From: an uncultured Prevotella sp.
Lineage (GTDB): Bacteria; Bacteroidota; Bacteroidia; Bacteroidales; Bacteroidaceae
Direction of reading: 5' to 3'
Length of the DNA: 64,000 bases
NCBI GenBank assembly: GCA_905202125.1
Contig: CAJKQX010000004.1
Location: forward strand, 3,322 to 67,321
Shown here: positions 41,317 to 49,976 of the stretch, piece after piece
Layout: every line of letters starts with the position of its first letter
Numbering within the stretch: the stretch's first letter is position 1
The notes under the pieces: generated by a model
Databases searched by the model: none
What the model was told of the DNA's origin: nothing
The model's input: only the letters and a program-made list of their open reading frames with translations
Program-made: the position numbers and the translations under genes

Positions 41317-41931
41317 TTAATGTTTTTTCCAGTTTGGATCATGTCTCTCGCTGAGTTCCTTGACCACATCTTCGATACGCAGTCCTTTGCTTGTAAGCAA
41401 TACGATAATATGATAAAACAAGTCGGAACATTCGTAAATCATACGTTCTTTCGTACCGTTGGTGGCTTCAATCACCATTTCAAGAGCTTCCTCTCCTACT
41501 TTTTGTGCCATTCTGTTCAAGCCATCTTCAAACAAGCTTGTAGTATAAGACCCTTTTGGCATCTCTTGATATCTCTTGTCAATGAAATCCTGAAGTTCAG
41601 AGAGAAATGCCAACGGATGTTTCTTGTTCTCCCCACCCCAACACGTATCGGTGCCTTTGTGGCAAGTAGGTCCTTCAGGTTTGACCTTAACTAATAATGT
41701 GTCATTATCGCAATCATTCTCAATACTTACCAAATTGAGATAATTTCCGGAAGTCTCACCTTTTGTCCACAAACATTGTCTGCTACGACTCCAGAATGTT
41801 ACTTTTTTAGTCAGTAATGTTATTTCGTATGCTTTCTCATTCATGTATCCCAACATAAGGACATTCAGAGTCTCTGCATCCTGTATGATAGCCGGAACCA
41901 GTCCGTTATTCTTTTCAAAATCAATTTTCAT
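41317..41931 (-). CDS. hisI: Bifunctional phosphoribosyl-AMP cyclohydrolase / phosphoribosyl-ATP pyrophosphatase
   Basis: 204 residues carrying both HisI and HisE. Residues 1-110 are the cyclohydrolase, with KGETSGNYLNL, the zinc motif DCDNDTLLV and CHKGTDTCWGG; residues 115-204 are the pyrophosphatase, with GLNRMAQKVGEEALEMVIEA. Together they catalyse steps 2 and 3 of histidine synthesis. The gene follows hisF by 28 bases in the order hisH-hisA-hisF-hisIE. Confidence 0.94.
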   Translation of the reverse strand: MKIDFEKNNGLVPAIIQDAETLNVLMLGYMNEKAYEITLLTKKVTFWSRSRQCLWTKGETSGNYLNLVSIENDCDNDTLLVKVKPEGPTCHKGTDTCWGGENKKHPLAFLSELQDFIDKRYQEMPKGSYTTSLFEDGLNRMAQKVGEEALEMVIEATNGTKERMIYECSDLFYHIIVLLTSKGLRIEDVVKELSERHDPNWKKH

Positions 41932-41959
41932 AATAATTATATTATTTATCCTATGAATT

Positions 41960-42724
41960 TTACAATCTAACCTTTATGCCGTTATCGGCAAGATAATGTT
42001 TCAATTCGTTTATTCTGATTTCACCAAAATGAAAAACACTTGCAGCCAACGCAGCATCGGCCTTGCCCTTATTAAAGACATCAAGGAAATCTTCCTTTTT
42101 TCCGGCTCCACCACTGGCTATTATGGGAATGGAAAGATTTTCAGACATCTCCGCGAGCATCTCGTTGGCATATCCGTTTTTCACTCCATCATGGTTCATA
42201 CTCGTAAACAATATCTCTCCGGCACCACGACTCTGTACTTCTTTGGCCCATTCCATGAGCTTTAGATTTGTGCGTTCTCTGCCTCCTTTGCAATAACAAT
42301 ACCAGTCATTGTCTTCATATCGGGCGTCAATGGCACACACGCAAACTTGTGAGCCGAACTTGCCTGTGATTTTATCTATGATATCAGGATTGTTTATTGC
42401 AGTTGTATTAATGCTTATCTTATCGGCTCCTGCATTCAACAGTCGTTCAACATCCTCGAAAGCATTGATTCCGCCACCCACGGTGAAAGGTATATTTAAT
42501 TCCTGAGCAATCCGTGTTACAAGATTTGTGAACGTCTTGCGACCCTCGTGACTGGCTGTAATATCAAGAAACACCAGCTCGTCAGCACCATCCTCATTAT
42601 ACTTTTTGGCCAGACACAACGGATCGCCGGCTTTTTTGAGATTAACAAAGTTAATTCCCTTTACCGTCATTCCGTCCTTTATATCAAGACATGGTATAAT
42701 CCTCTTAGCCAACCCTTTGCACAT
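41960..42724 (-). CDS. hisF: Imidazole glycerol phosphate synthase, cyclase subunit
   Basis: 254 residues, a TIM barrel. HisF with HisH makes imidazole glycerol phosphate from PRFAR. RIIPCLDIKDGMTVKG with the catalytic Asp11-equivalent near the N-terminus, FTVGGGI and the second Asp in FTSMNHDG are present. The ATG at 42724 lies inside the end of hisA, giving a 20-base overlap, so start and translation are linked to hisA. Confidence 0.94.
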   Translation of the reverse strand: MCKGLAKRIIPCLDIKDGMTVKGINFVNLKKAGDPLCLAKKYNEDGADELVFLDITASHEGRKTFTNLVTRIAQELNIPFTVGGGINAFEDVERLLNAGADKISINTTAINNPDIIDKITGKFGSQVCVCAIDARYEDNDWYCYCKGGRERTNLKLMEWAKEVQSRGAGEILFTSMNHDGVKNGYANEMLAEMSENLSIPIIASGGAGKKEDFLDVFNKGKADAALAASVFHFGEIRINELKHYLADNGIKVRL

Positions 42725-43436
42725 AATCGATTAAATATTTGATATTCACTTTACCTTCGTAGTAAGCCTTACCAAAAACAACAGCAGGCACCGACTCGTC
42801 ATTCAGTTTTATTATATCTTCATCCGAAGCGACGCCGCCACTTGCAATAAGATACAGTGACGGATAGTTGCTCAATATTTGTTTGTACAACTCATGTGCA
42901 GGACCTCTCAATGTGCCGTCTTTTGAAATATCTGTGCAAAGTATCTTTTTAATACCTTTTTCAATATAAAAATCCAGAAACGAGCACAGGTCCACATCTG
43001 AATCTTCCTTCCATCCATTCACTGCAATCTTTCCGTCTCTCACATCGGCGCCAAGAATAATTCTGTCAGCTCCATATCGTTCTATCCAACGACACATGGT
43101 CTGCGGCCGGGTCACGGCAATGCTACCTATCGTAACCATAGACGCACCACTGTCAAACACACGATCAAGATCATCGTCCGACTTTATCCCGCCACCGAAA
43201 TCGATAGTAAGATCAGTCGATTCCGCAATACGCCGCAGCACACCCAAATTGACTACATGCTGTGATTTGGCTCCATCCAGATCCACGACATGCAAACGTG
43301 ATACGCCAAGAGCCTCAACCTCTTTGGCAACAACGAGCGGATCTTCATGATAGACCTTCTGCTGCGCATAATCTCCTTTGACAAGACGTACGCATTTCCC
43401 GTCAATGATATCTATGGCCGGTATTAAATCTATCAT
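42705..43436 (-). CDS. hisA: Phosphoribosylformimino-AICAR ribonucleotide isomerase
   Basis: 243 residues, a TIM barrel paralogous to HisF. It isomerises ProFAR to PRFAR. The catalytic Asp in IPAIDIIDGKCVRL and the second Asp in LCTDISKDGTL are present. It overlaps hisH by 4 bases and hisF by 20. Confidence 0.94.
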   Translation of the reverse strand: MIDLIPAIDIIDGKCVRLVKGDYAQQKVYHEDPLVVAKEVEALGVSRLHVVDLDGAKSQHVVNLGVLRRIAESTDLTIDFGGGIKSDDDLDRVFDSGASMVTIGSIAVTRPQTMCRWIERYGADRIILGADVRDGKIAVNGWKEDSDVDLCSFLDFYIEKGIKKILCTDISKDGTLRGPAHELYKQILSNYPSLYLIASGGVASDEDIIKLNDESVPAVVFGKAYYEGKVNIKYLIDYVQRVG

Positions 43437-44023
43437 AGCTCCAAAAAGTTTTTTAATATTTGCTCGCCCACACGCCCGCTTTTCTCGGGATGAAACTGCG
43501 TGGCATAGAAATTATCCTTATGCAGTGCGGCGCTGTAAACGAGGATATAGTCGCTCTCGGCAATCGTGTATTCACATTTCGGGACATAATAGCTATGTAC
43601 GAAATACACAAAGTCCTTATCGGAAAGTCCATTAAACAATGGCGATTTCATGTTTTGCAGCATATTCCATCCCATAGCCGGCACTTTTTCATAATCATGT
43701 CGAGGCTGGAACCGTTTGACGTCAACAGGAAAAATTCCTATACCCTCTGTATTGCCTTCTTCGGAATGACGACACAAGAGTTGCTGCCCGATACATATTC
43801 CCAGCACCGGCTGTTTCAAATTCTTGATTACCGATACGAGATTGTGTCTGCGAAGATATTCCATCGACGTGCCGGCCTCACCTTGTCCGGGGAACAACAC
43901 CTTATCGGCAGACATAAGCTGCTGCACATCATCCGTCACTACCGGTTCGGCGCCAAGACGCGACAGAGCGTTGACAACAGAATATATGTTTCCTGCATTG
44001 TATTTTACGATTGCAACTTTCAT
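43433..44023 (-). CDS. hisH: Imidazole glycerol phosphate synthase, glutamine amidotransferase subunit
   Basis: 196 residues from the ATG at 44023 (a TTG one codon earlier is less likely). It supplies ammonia to HisF. The nucleophile Cys is in LGICIGQQLL (about residue 78), and the His and Glu of the triad are in QFHPEKSG near the end. It is first in the long minus-strand run and has a promoter-like -7 element 100 bases upstream. Confidence 0.93.
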   Translation of the reverse strand: MKVAIVKYNAGNIYSVVNALSRLGAEPVVTDDVQQLMSADKVLFPGQGEAGTSMEYLRRHNLVSVIKNLKQPVLGICIGQQLLCRHSEEGNTEGIGIFPVDVKRFQPRHDYEKVPAMGWNMLQNMKSPLFNGLSDKDFVYFVHSYYVPKCEYTIAESDYILVYSAALHKDNFYATQFHPEKSGRVGEQILKNFLEL

Positions 44024-44123
44024 CAACAGAAATAATTAAATGTTTGTTTCCTTCATCCGTATCTCTTGCGCCGATGTATATTGGCTCAAGTTTGGTGATT
44101 GACAACCTATCTTCTATTTCGTG

Positions 44124-44131
44124 CAAAGTTA
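44124..44131 (-). promoter_or_regulatory. Promoter -7 element for the his-lys-fbp run
   Basis: On the minus strand, TAACTTTG, a full match to TAnnTTTG, about 100 bases before the hisH ATG. A TTTG stands only 14 bases upstream, so the -33 part is not consensus. Confidence 0.5.
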
Positions 44132-44298
44132 CAAATTTTCTTTTACAAAAATTAAAATACACAATATAAATAATAGCATAATTCCAATATTACTTTTCTT
44201 CATCAATTATATTCTGAGATTTTTCAATTTAAAGCGTATTTTTATACAAAACATACCTTTTAAATCCGCGTAACATCCCATATTTCGCAATTTATTAA

Positions 44299-44306
44299 TA
44301 ACTTTG
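44299..44306 (+). promoter_or_regulatory. Promoter -7 element for engB
   Basis: TAACTTTG, a full match to TAnnTTTG, 26 bases before the engB ATG. No -33 TTTG at the right spacing. Confidence 0.5.
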
Positions 44307-44332
44307 CAACAAGCTAACAAAAATCAACCTAC

Positions 44333-44935
44333 ATGGAAATTAAAAAATCAGAGTTCGTCATTTCCGCTCCCACAGTGAGCATGTGCCCAAAGGATGTAAA
44401 AGCCGAATATGCGTTTATCGGCCGATCGAATGTGGGAAAATCCAGTCTGATCAACATGTTGTGCAATCATAAAGGCATGGCCAAGACATCGTCCACACCG
44501 GGAAAAACATTGCTCATCAACCACTTTATAATCAACAACGAATGGTATCTGGTCGATCTTCCGGGATATGGTTTTGCCAAACGTTCAAAAACAGTGCAGC
44601 AGAAACTGCAACAGATGATTAGTTCGTACATCCTTCAACGCGAGCAGTTGGTCAACACTTTCGTACTCATCGACGTACGCCACGAACCGATGGCCATCGA
44701 TTTGGATTTCATCAACTGGCTCGGGCAAAGCAATGTACCTTTTTCAATAATATTCACAAAGGCTGACAAGTTGGGCGTAACAAAAGCACAGAAGAATGCT
44801 GCCGCATGGATGAAGAAATTGAAAGAGACATGGGAGGAGTTGCCACCGTTTTTCATCACGAGTGCCGAGAAAAAAATCGGCAGAGACGAAGTGTTGGCAT
44901 ACATAGAGAAAATCAACGCATCTCTTAAAAACTGA
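44333..44935 (+). CDS. engB: Ribosome-biogenesis GTPase EngB (YihA/YsxC)
   Basis: 200 residues, one GTPase domain: G1 GRSNVGKSS (about 31-39), G3 DLPGYGFAK, G4 TKADKLG, with the KTSSTPGKT switch between. EngB assists large ribosomal subunit assembly. It is followed by an ABC-F ATPase 23 bases on, so two ribosome-related GTP/ATPases may be cotranscribed. Confidence 0.93.
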   Translation: MEIKKSEFVISAPTVSMCPKDVKAEYAFIGRSNVGKSSLINMLCNHKGMAKTSSTPGKTLLINHFIINNEWYLVDLPGYGFAKRSKTVQQKLQQMISSYILQREQLVNTFVLIDVRHEPMAIDLDFINWLGQSNVPFSIIFTKADKLGVTKAQKNAAAWMKKLKETWEELPPFFITSAEKKIGRDEVLAYIEKINASLKN

Positions 44936-44958
44936 ACGAAAAAACAAAAGTCCGAGAA

Positions 44959-46734
44959 ATGACACCATACATTGATATTCAGAATCTTTCCAAATCATTC
45001 GGAGCCCACACGCTGTTTGAAGACATATCATTCTCGATAGCTGAGGGACAACGTGTAGGTCTGATAGCCAAAAACGGTACGGGCAAGACTACCCTTCTCT
45101 CGATAATATCAGGAAAAGAAGGATATGAAGGCGGAAACATCATCTTTAAGCGCGATCTGAAAACGGGAATACTCGAGCAGACACCCATGTTCGATCCCGA
45201 CGAGTCGGTTTTGGACGCTTGTTTCAACCATAACGGCGAACCCGACAAGGTATTGAAAGCAAAGCAGATACTCACCCAGCTCAAGATAAAGGACCTCAAC
45301 CAACCGATGGGCCAGCTGAGCGGAGGACAACAAAAGCGCATCGCTTTGGCTAATGTATTGATTACCGACCCCGACCTTCTTATTCTTGACGAGCCTACCA
45401 ATCACCTTGATCTCGAAATGATAGTGTGGCTTGAAGGCTACCTTTCTCGTGGCAACAAGACTCTGCTGATGGTCACACACGATCGTTATTTCCTTGACAG
45501 GGTGTGCAATGTCATCATCGAGCTTGACAACAAAACGCTGTACACCTATCACGGCAATTACAGTTACTACCTGGAAAAGCGGCAGGAACGCATCGATGCC
45601 ACACGGGCGGAGATTGCAAGGGCTAACAATCTGTATCGGCGCGAACTGGAATGGATGCGCCGCATGCCTCAGGCACGTGGTCACAAGGCCCGTTATCGCG
45701 AAGAGGCTTTCTACGATCTTGAGAACAAAGCCAAGCAACGCATCGAGGAAAGGATAATGCGACTGAAATCAAAGAATGTATATATCGGCTCCAAAATATT
45801 CGAATGCCAATATGTATCAAAGGCTTGGTCGGAAGAAAAGGTGATTCTCAAAGATTTCTATTACAATTTCAGCCGATTTGAAAAGATGGGCATCATCGGC
45901 AACAACGGTAGCGGCAAATCTACGTTTCTCAAACTCCTATTAGGAATAGAGCAACCCGACAGCGGAAAATTTGATATCGGAGAAACCGTCAGATTCGGTT
46001 ATTTCTCACAGAGCGGGCTTCAATTTGACGACCAGCAAAAAGTGATTGATGTCATATCGGATATCGCCGACTACGTGGACTATGGAGGAGGCAAGCATAT
46101 CACGGCATCACAATTGCTTCAACATTTTCTTTTCTCTCCCGAACAACAACATGACTATGTACAGAAACTCAGTGGCGGTGAACGTCGCAAACTGTATCTG
46201 TGCAGCATCTTGATGAAAGACCCGAATTTCCTGGTCTTGGACGAACCGACCAACGACCTTGACATACAGACACTTCAGGTATTGGAGGAATACTTGCAGG
46301 ATTTTCCGGGCTGCGTCATCATTGTCAGCCACGACCGATATTTCATGGATAAGATTGTAGACCACCTGTTGGTGTTCGAAGGCGAAGGTGTGATAAAAGA
46401 TTTTCCCGGCAATTATACTCAATACCGTGAGTGGCTGGCCATGAAACCGAAGGAAGAAAATGTCAAGAAAGACAAACCTAAGGACAACGAGAAGAAAGAC
46501 TATCGCAACAATAACACCCGCCGCAAAAAGACATTCAAAGAGAAATACGAATTCGAACAACTCGAAAAACAGATTGCGGCTCTTGAGGAAGAACAGAAAC
46601 AGATAGAGGAAGATATGTGCAGCGGCAATCTCAGCATCGAAGAACTCACGGCAAAAAGCAAACGCTTGCCCGTGTTAAAGGATGAACTTGACGAGAAAAG
46701 CATGAGATGGCTCGAATTGTCCGAAATAGACTGA
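44959..46734 (+). CDS. ABC-F family ATPase, second copy
   Basis: 591 residues with two ABC cassettes: Walker A AKNGTGKTT and GNNGSGKST, signatures LSGGQQKRIALA and LSGGERRKLYL, Walker B LLILDEPTNHLD and FLVLDEPTNDLD. The linker is Arg-rich (about 220-265, ERMRRMPQARGHKAR type). The tail (about 485-591) is a Lys/Glu coiled coil. ABC-F proteins act on the ribosome; which substrate or drug is relevant is unknown. It differs clearly from the copies at 24 and 48 kb, so the three are not recent duplicates. Confidence 0.88.
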   Translation: MTPYIDIQNLSKSFGAHTLFEDISFSIAEGQRVGLIAKNGTGKTTLLSIISGKEGYEGGNIIFKRDLKTGILEQTPMFDPDESVLDACFNHNGEPDKVLKAKQILTQLKIKDLNQPMGQLSGGQQKRIALANVLITDPDLLILDEPTNHLDLEMIVWLEGYLSRGNKTLLMVTHDRYFLDRVCNVIIELDNKTLYTYHGNYSYYLEKRQERIDATRAEIARANNLYRRELEWMRRMPQARGHKARYREEAFYDLENKAKQRIEERIMRLKSKNVYIGSKIFECQYVSKAWSEEKVILKDFYYNFSRFEKMGIIGNNGSGKSTFLKLLLGIEQPDSGKFDIGETVRFGYFSQSGLQFDDQQKVIDVISDIADYVDYGGGKHITASQLLQHFLFSPEQQHDYVQKLSGGERRKLYLCSILMKDPNFLVLDEPTNDLDIQTLQVLEEYLQDFPGCVIIVSHDRYFMDKIVDHLLVFEGEGVIKDFPGNYTQYREWLAMKPKEENVKKDKPKDNEKKDYRNNNTRRKKTFKEKYEFEQLEKQIAALEEEQKQIEEDMCSGNLSIEELTAKSKRLPVLKDELDEKSMRWLELSEID

Positions 46735-46738
46735 TTTT

Positions 46739-46821
46739 GTACAGGGGCTTTGTACTGACAGTACATGAACCTTGTACTAACAGTACAAAGCCTTTGTACT
46801 GACTGTACAGTGGCCCTGTAC
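46739..46821. repeat. Eight half-site inverted-repeat array, 22-base period
   Basis: Eight GTAC half-sites start at 46739, 46752, 46761, 46774, 46783, 46796, 46805 and 46818, spaced alternately 13 and 9, a period of exactly 22. They form four 17-base dyads (GTACA-N7-TGTAC) joined by 5-base linkers TGACA, TAACA and TGACT. The third dyad is a perfect palindrome, GTACAAAGCCTTTGTAC. The 83-base array starts 5 bases after the ABC-F stop. The same layout recurs at 63692-63774. Confidence 0.88.
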
Positions 46822-46910
46822 TATTTCGAAGACATATCTAATTTTCACAAACAGATATGTCACACCCAATCCACCGATTTTTCCGATTAAATCCATTTGT
46901 TTTTAACAAG

Positions 46911-46947
46911 AAAACCGGTGGATTTTGTTGCACAATCCACCGGTTTT
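46911..46947. terminator. Two-way terminator between the ABC-F and pseudouridine synthase genes
   Basis: A perfect 14-base-pair stem (AAAACCGGTGGATT, 46911-46924, with 46934-46947) with a 9-base loop, A-rich on one side and T-rich on the other. It serves two convergent genes. Its right arm overlaps the target duplication of the inverted-repeat element. Confidence 0.8.
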
Positions 46948-46949
46948 AA

Positions 46950-47143
46950 CCCGAATCGGTCATTAGAGTTCATGGCTGTTTTGGAGATTATATTTGTTGT
47001 ATTGCGACCGTATTGTCGAAGGCATAGCGGGCTATGGCGAGACAAGACGGGAAGCAAGACGACAAATAGAAGCCCAAAACACGCGAACAGACAATACGAT
47101 AACCATCATTTATGCCCATTGTCGGTCTAATGACCGATTTGGG
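46950..47143. mobile_element. Miniature inverted-repeat element, copy B
   Basis: 194 bases with terminal repeats at 46950-46966 (one difference from CCCAAATCGGTCATTAG) and 47127-47143, and a 5-base duplication TTTAA at 46945-46949 and 47144-47148. Its orientation is opposite to copy A at 33835-34028. It sits between the two-way terminator and the end of the RluA-type gene, leaving both intact. It encodes no transposase. Confidence 0.88.
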
Positions 47144-47153
47144 TTTAATCTCG

Positions 47154-48047
47154 TTATTTGAAAAGATGGCGAAAGGCTCCGGGTATCGCCGTCTCAAACA
47201 TCATCGGTTCGCCTGTCACGGGATGATGGAAACATAGCATATAGGCATGAAGACAAAGACGGTCGATAGGATTGTCACCATTACCATACTTGACATCACC
47301 ACAAACAGGATGACCCATATCGGCACTGTGTACACGTATTTGGTTCTTCCTTCCCGTCTCCAACTTGAATTCCAGAAGCGAATGTTCTGTGGTGCGATCC
47401 AATACATGAAAATGAGTAACGGCATACTTGCCTCCGTTGTCTGTCGGGGATGAGTATGTGAAATACGCTTTGTTGTCTTTCAACCAGCTCGAGATTGTGC
47501 CTTCATCTTCCATGACCTCTCCACTGACCACAGCCACATATCGCCTGTCAAACACTATGTTATGCCAATTGTGCTCAAGTATTTGTTCTGTCTCCATATC
47601 TTTGGCATAAATCATGAGACCGCTGGTATCTCTGTCCAATCTATGCACCACGTGCGCCGTACAACGTTGGCGAGTCTTATGAAAATAATCATCCAAAACC
47701 TTCTTCACATTAAGAGCCGAATGACCCGCAGCCATAGACAGTATGCCCACATTCTTCTCAACGACCACTATCCATCTGTCCTCATACACTATTTTCACGT
47801 AGCGGCTCTTGAACAATTCATTACGCTTGGTTTGGCTGACGGAGATTTTCATACCGCGCCTTAATGGATAATCAAACTGGGTTACGGTCTTGCCGTTCAC
47901 CTTGATACCTTTGCCTTTCAGCGTGTCCTTTATCTTGTTGCGACTGAGTTTGAGCGTAGCAAGAAGATATTCAAGCAACGGCATGTCACGGTCGACCTCG
48001 TAATGCTCGTAATCGTTGGTTCTGAAGTTTTGAGTGTTGGTCTGCAT
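47154..48047 (-). CDS. RluA-family 23S rRNA or tRNA pseudouridine synthase
   Basis: 297 residues. The N-terminal S4 domain (about 20-70, LLEYLLATLKLSRNKIKD) precedes the catalytic domain with the family motif HRLDRDTSG and catalytic Asp138. The C-terminal GRKNQIRVH and GDVKYG blocks are intact. Which uridine it modifies (RluC, RluD or TruC type) cannot be told. It has its own promoter-like element and diverges from the third ABC-F gene. Confidence 0.9.
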   Translation of the reverse strand: MQTNTQNFRTNDYEHYEVDRDMPLLEYLLATLKLSRNKIKDTLKGKGIKVNGKTVTQFDYPLRRGMKISVSQTKRNELFKSRYVKIVYEDRWIVVVEKNVGILSMAAGHSALNVKKVLDDYFHKTRQRCTAHVVHRLDRDTSGLMIYAKDMETEQILEHNWHNIVFDRRYVAVVSGEVMEDEGTISSWLKDNKAYFTYSSPTDNGGKYAVTHFHVLDRTTEHSLLEFKLETGRKNQIRVHSADMGHPVCGDVKYGNGDNPIDRLCLHAYMLCFHHPVTGEPMMFETAIPGAFRHLFK

Positions 48048-48063
48048 TTTGAAAATTTTGCGG

Positions 48064-48071
48064 CAAAATTA
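48064..48071 (-). promoter_or_regulatory. Promoter -7 element for the pseudouridine synthase gene
   Basis: On the minus strand, TAATTTTG, a full match to TAnnTTTG, 16 bases before the ATG at 48047. No -33 at the right spacing. Confidence 0.45.
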
Positions 48072-48226
48072 ATGCAAAATCAAACCACGACAAAATTATT
48101 CAGTTCTTTTTTTGGAATAACAAACAACAAACAATCAATTTCGTGAAATCACATAGCTGTAAATAAGTAATAATAAATTATAAATCAGCACTCTAAACCG
48201 TAAAAAGCAACAAAAATGTCGTTTGG

Positions 48227-48258
48227 TTTGGTTATTCCCACTATTTCCACTAACTTTG
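48227..48258 (+). promoter_or_regulatory. Promoter for the third ABC-F gene
   Basis: TTTG (48227-48230), 20 bases, TAACTTTG (48251-48258): complete Bacteroidetes promoter, 41 bases before the ATG at 48300. Confidence 0.75.
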
Positions 48259-48299
48259 CAAACTCAAAAAAATAATTATATAAATTAAGGTAGTAAAGG

Positions 48300-49919
48300 A
48301 TGATAACTGTAACAAATCTTGCAATCCAATTTGGAAAACGAGTGCTATACAAAGACGTAAACATCAAATTCACTCCGGGAAACATATACGGCGTGATAGG
48401 TGCCAACGGTGCCGGCAAATCGACTCTGCTCAAAGCTATAAGCGGAGATTTGGAACCGAACAAAGGTACTGTTGAATTGGGACCTGGCGAACGCTTGTCC
48501 GTACTGGAACAGGATCATTTCAAATTTGATGAATACAGTGTGCTCGACACTGTTCTCATGGGTCATGAGCCATTATGGAAGAACATGAAAGAGCGCGAAG
48601 CCCTTTACGCTAAACCCGAAATGACCGAAGAGGACGGCAACCGCGCTGCCGAACTGGAAGAGAAATTCGCAGAGATGGATGGTTGGGAGGCAGAAAGCAA
48701 TGCCGCACAAATGCTGTCCAATCTGGGTATTAAGGAAGATATGCACTACAAACAGATGAGCGAGTTGTCCAACAACGAGAAGGTACGTGTGATGTTGGCC
48801 AAAGCGCTGTTTGGCAATCCGGACAATCTGTTGCTCGATGAGCCCACCAACGACCTTGATCTGGATACTGTGCAGTGGCTCGAAGAGTATCTGAGCAATG
48901 TGGAGCAGACAGTGCTCGTGGTAAGTCACGACCGTCATTTTCTCGATGCAGTAAGTACACAGACCGTAGACATAGATTATGGTAAGGTGACTGTATTCTC
49001 CGGCAACTATTCTTTCTGGTATGAGAGTTCGCAGCTCGCCCTCAGACAAGCACAAAACCAGCGTCAGAAGGCAGAGGAGAAACGCAAGGAACTGGAAGAA
49101 TTCATACGCCGGTTCTCTGCCAATGTTGCAAAGAGCAAGCAGACGACAAGCCGCAAGAAGATGCTCGAAAAGCTTAATGTCGAGGAGATACGCCCCTCAA
49201 GCCGCAAATATCCCGGCATAATATTCCAGATGGAACGTGAACCGGGCAATCAGATTCTCGAGGTTGAGGGTCTCAAAGCAGTTGATTCAGACGGCACCGT
49301 TTTGTTTGACAATGTGTCGTTCAATATAGAAAAAGGCGAAAAGGTGGTATTCCTCAGCCACAATCCAAAAGCGATGACCGCTCTCTTCGAGATAATCAAC
49401 GGCAATCGCGAGGCCGACGCAGGTACATACAAATGGGGTGTTACCATCACAACGGCATATCTCCCACTGGACAACACAGAATTTTTCAAAAGCGAAAAGA
49501 ATCTCGTAGAATGGCTTGGCCAGTACGGTCCGGGCAACGAGGTGGTAATGAAAGGATTTCTCGGACGTATGTTGTTCTCTGGCGAGGAGGTACTCAAGAA
49601 GGTGAATGTGCTCTCTGGAGGCGAAAAGATGAGATGTATGATAGCACGTATGCAACTGAAGAACGCCAACTGTCTCATTTTGGATACTCCTACCAACCAT
49701 CTCGACCTGGAAAGCATCCAAGCATTCAACAACAACCTCATAGGCTACAAAGGCAATATCCTGTTCTCAAGCCATGACCACGAGTTCATCCAGACTGTGG
49801 CCAATCGTATAATCGAACTGACACCATCAGGAACCATCGACAAACTGATGGACTATGATGATTATATTTACAACGAACAGATAAAAGAGCAGAAATCTCA
49901 AATGTATAATGTCAATTGA
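48300..49919 (+). CDS. ABC-F family ATPase, YbiT-like
   Basis: 539 residues with two ABC cassettes: Walker A GANGAGKST (about 38), a degenerate second one (SHNPKAMTA, where GxxGxGKS should be), signatures MSELSNNEKVRVMLA and LSGGEKMRCMIA, Walker B LLLDEPTNDLD and LILDTPTNHLD. The Thr in place of Glu in the second Walker B and the altered second P-loop match the YbiT type, as I remember it. This suggests an asymmetric ATPase. It precedes grpE and dnaJ, but no functional link is shown. Confidence 0.85.
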   Translation: MITVTNLAIQFGKRVLYKDVNIKFTPGNIYGVIGANGAGKSTLLKAISGDLEPNKGTVELGPGERLSVLEQDHFKFDEYSVLDTVLMGHEPLWKNMKEREALYAKPEMTEEDGNRAAELEEKFAEMDGWEAESNAAQMLSNLGIKEDMHYKQMSELSNNEKVRVMLAKALFGNPDNLLLDEPTNDLDLDTVQWLEEYLSNVEQTVLVVSHDRHFLDAVSTQTVDIDYGKVTVFSGNYSFWYESSQLALRQAQNQRQKAEEKRKELEEFIRRFSANVAKSKQTTSRKKMLEKLNVEEIRPSSRKYPGIIFQMEREPGNQILEVEGLKAVDSDGTVLFDNVSFNIEKGEKVVFLSHNPKAMTALFEIINGNREADAGTYKWGVTITTAYLPLDNTEFFKSEKNLVEWLGQYGPGNEVVMKGFLGRMLFSGEEVLKKVNVLSGGEKMRCMIARMQLKNANCLILDTPTNHLDLESIQAFNNNLIGYKGNILFSSHDHEFIQTVANRIIELTPSGTIDKLMDYDDYIYNEQIKEQKSQMYNVN

Positions 49920-49976
49920 TGACGTTTGGCAGGGTTTTTGCATAATACTTTTTAAATCAATTTAAAAATATTCATC

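Larger units (their letters stand above)
44024..44332. other. Divergent intergenic region between hisH and engB
   Basis: About 309 bases, AT-rich, holding the two opposed promoter elements for the his run and for engB. The minus-strand leader before hisH is about 90 bases. I see no His-rich leader peptide and no clear attenuator hairpin there. Confidence 0.6.

Noticed and set aside
43929..44162. 77-codon open frame upstream of hisH as a leader peptide
   Set aside because: It overlaps hisH in another frame, begins before the promoter -7 box, and has no run of His codons as a his attenuator peptide would.
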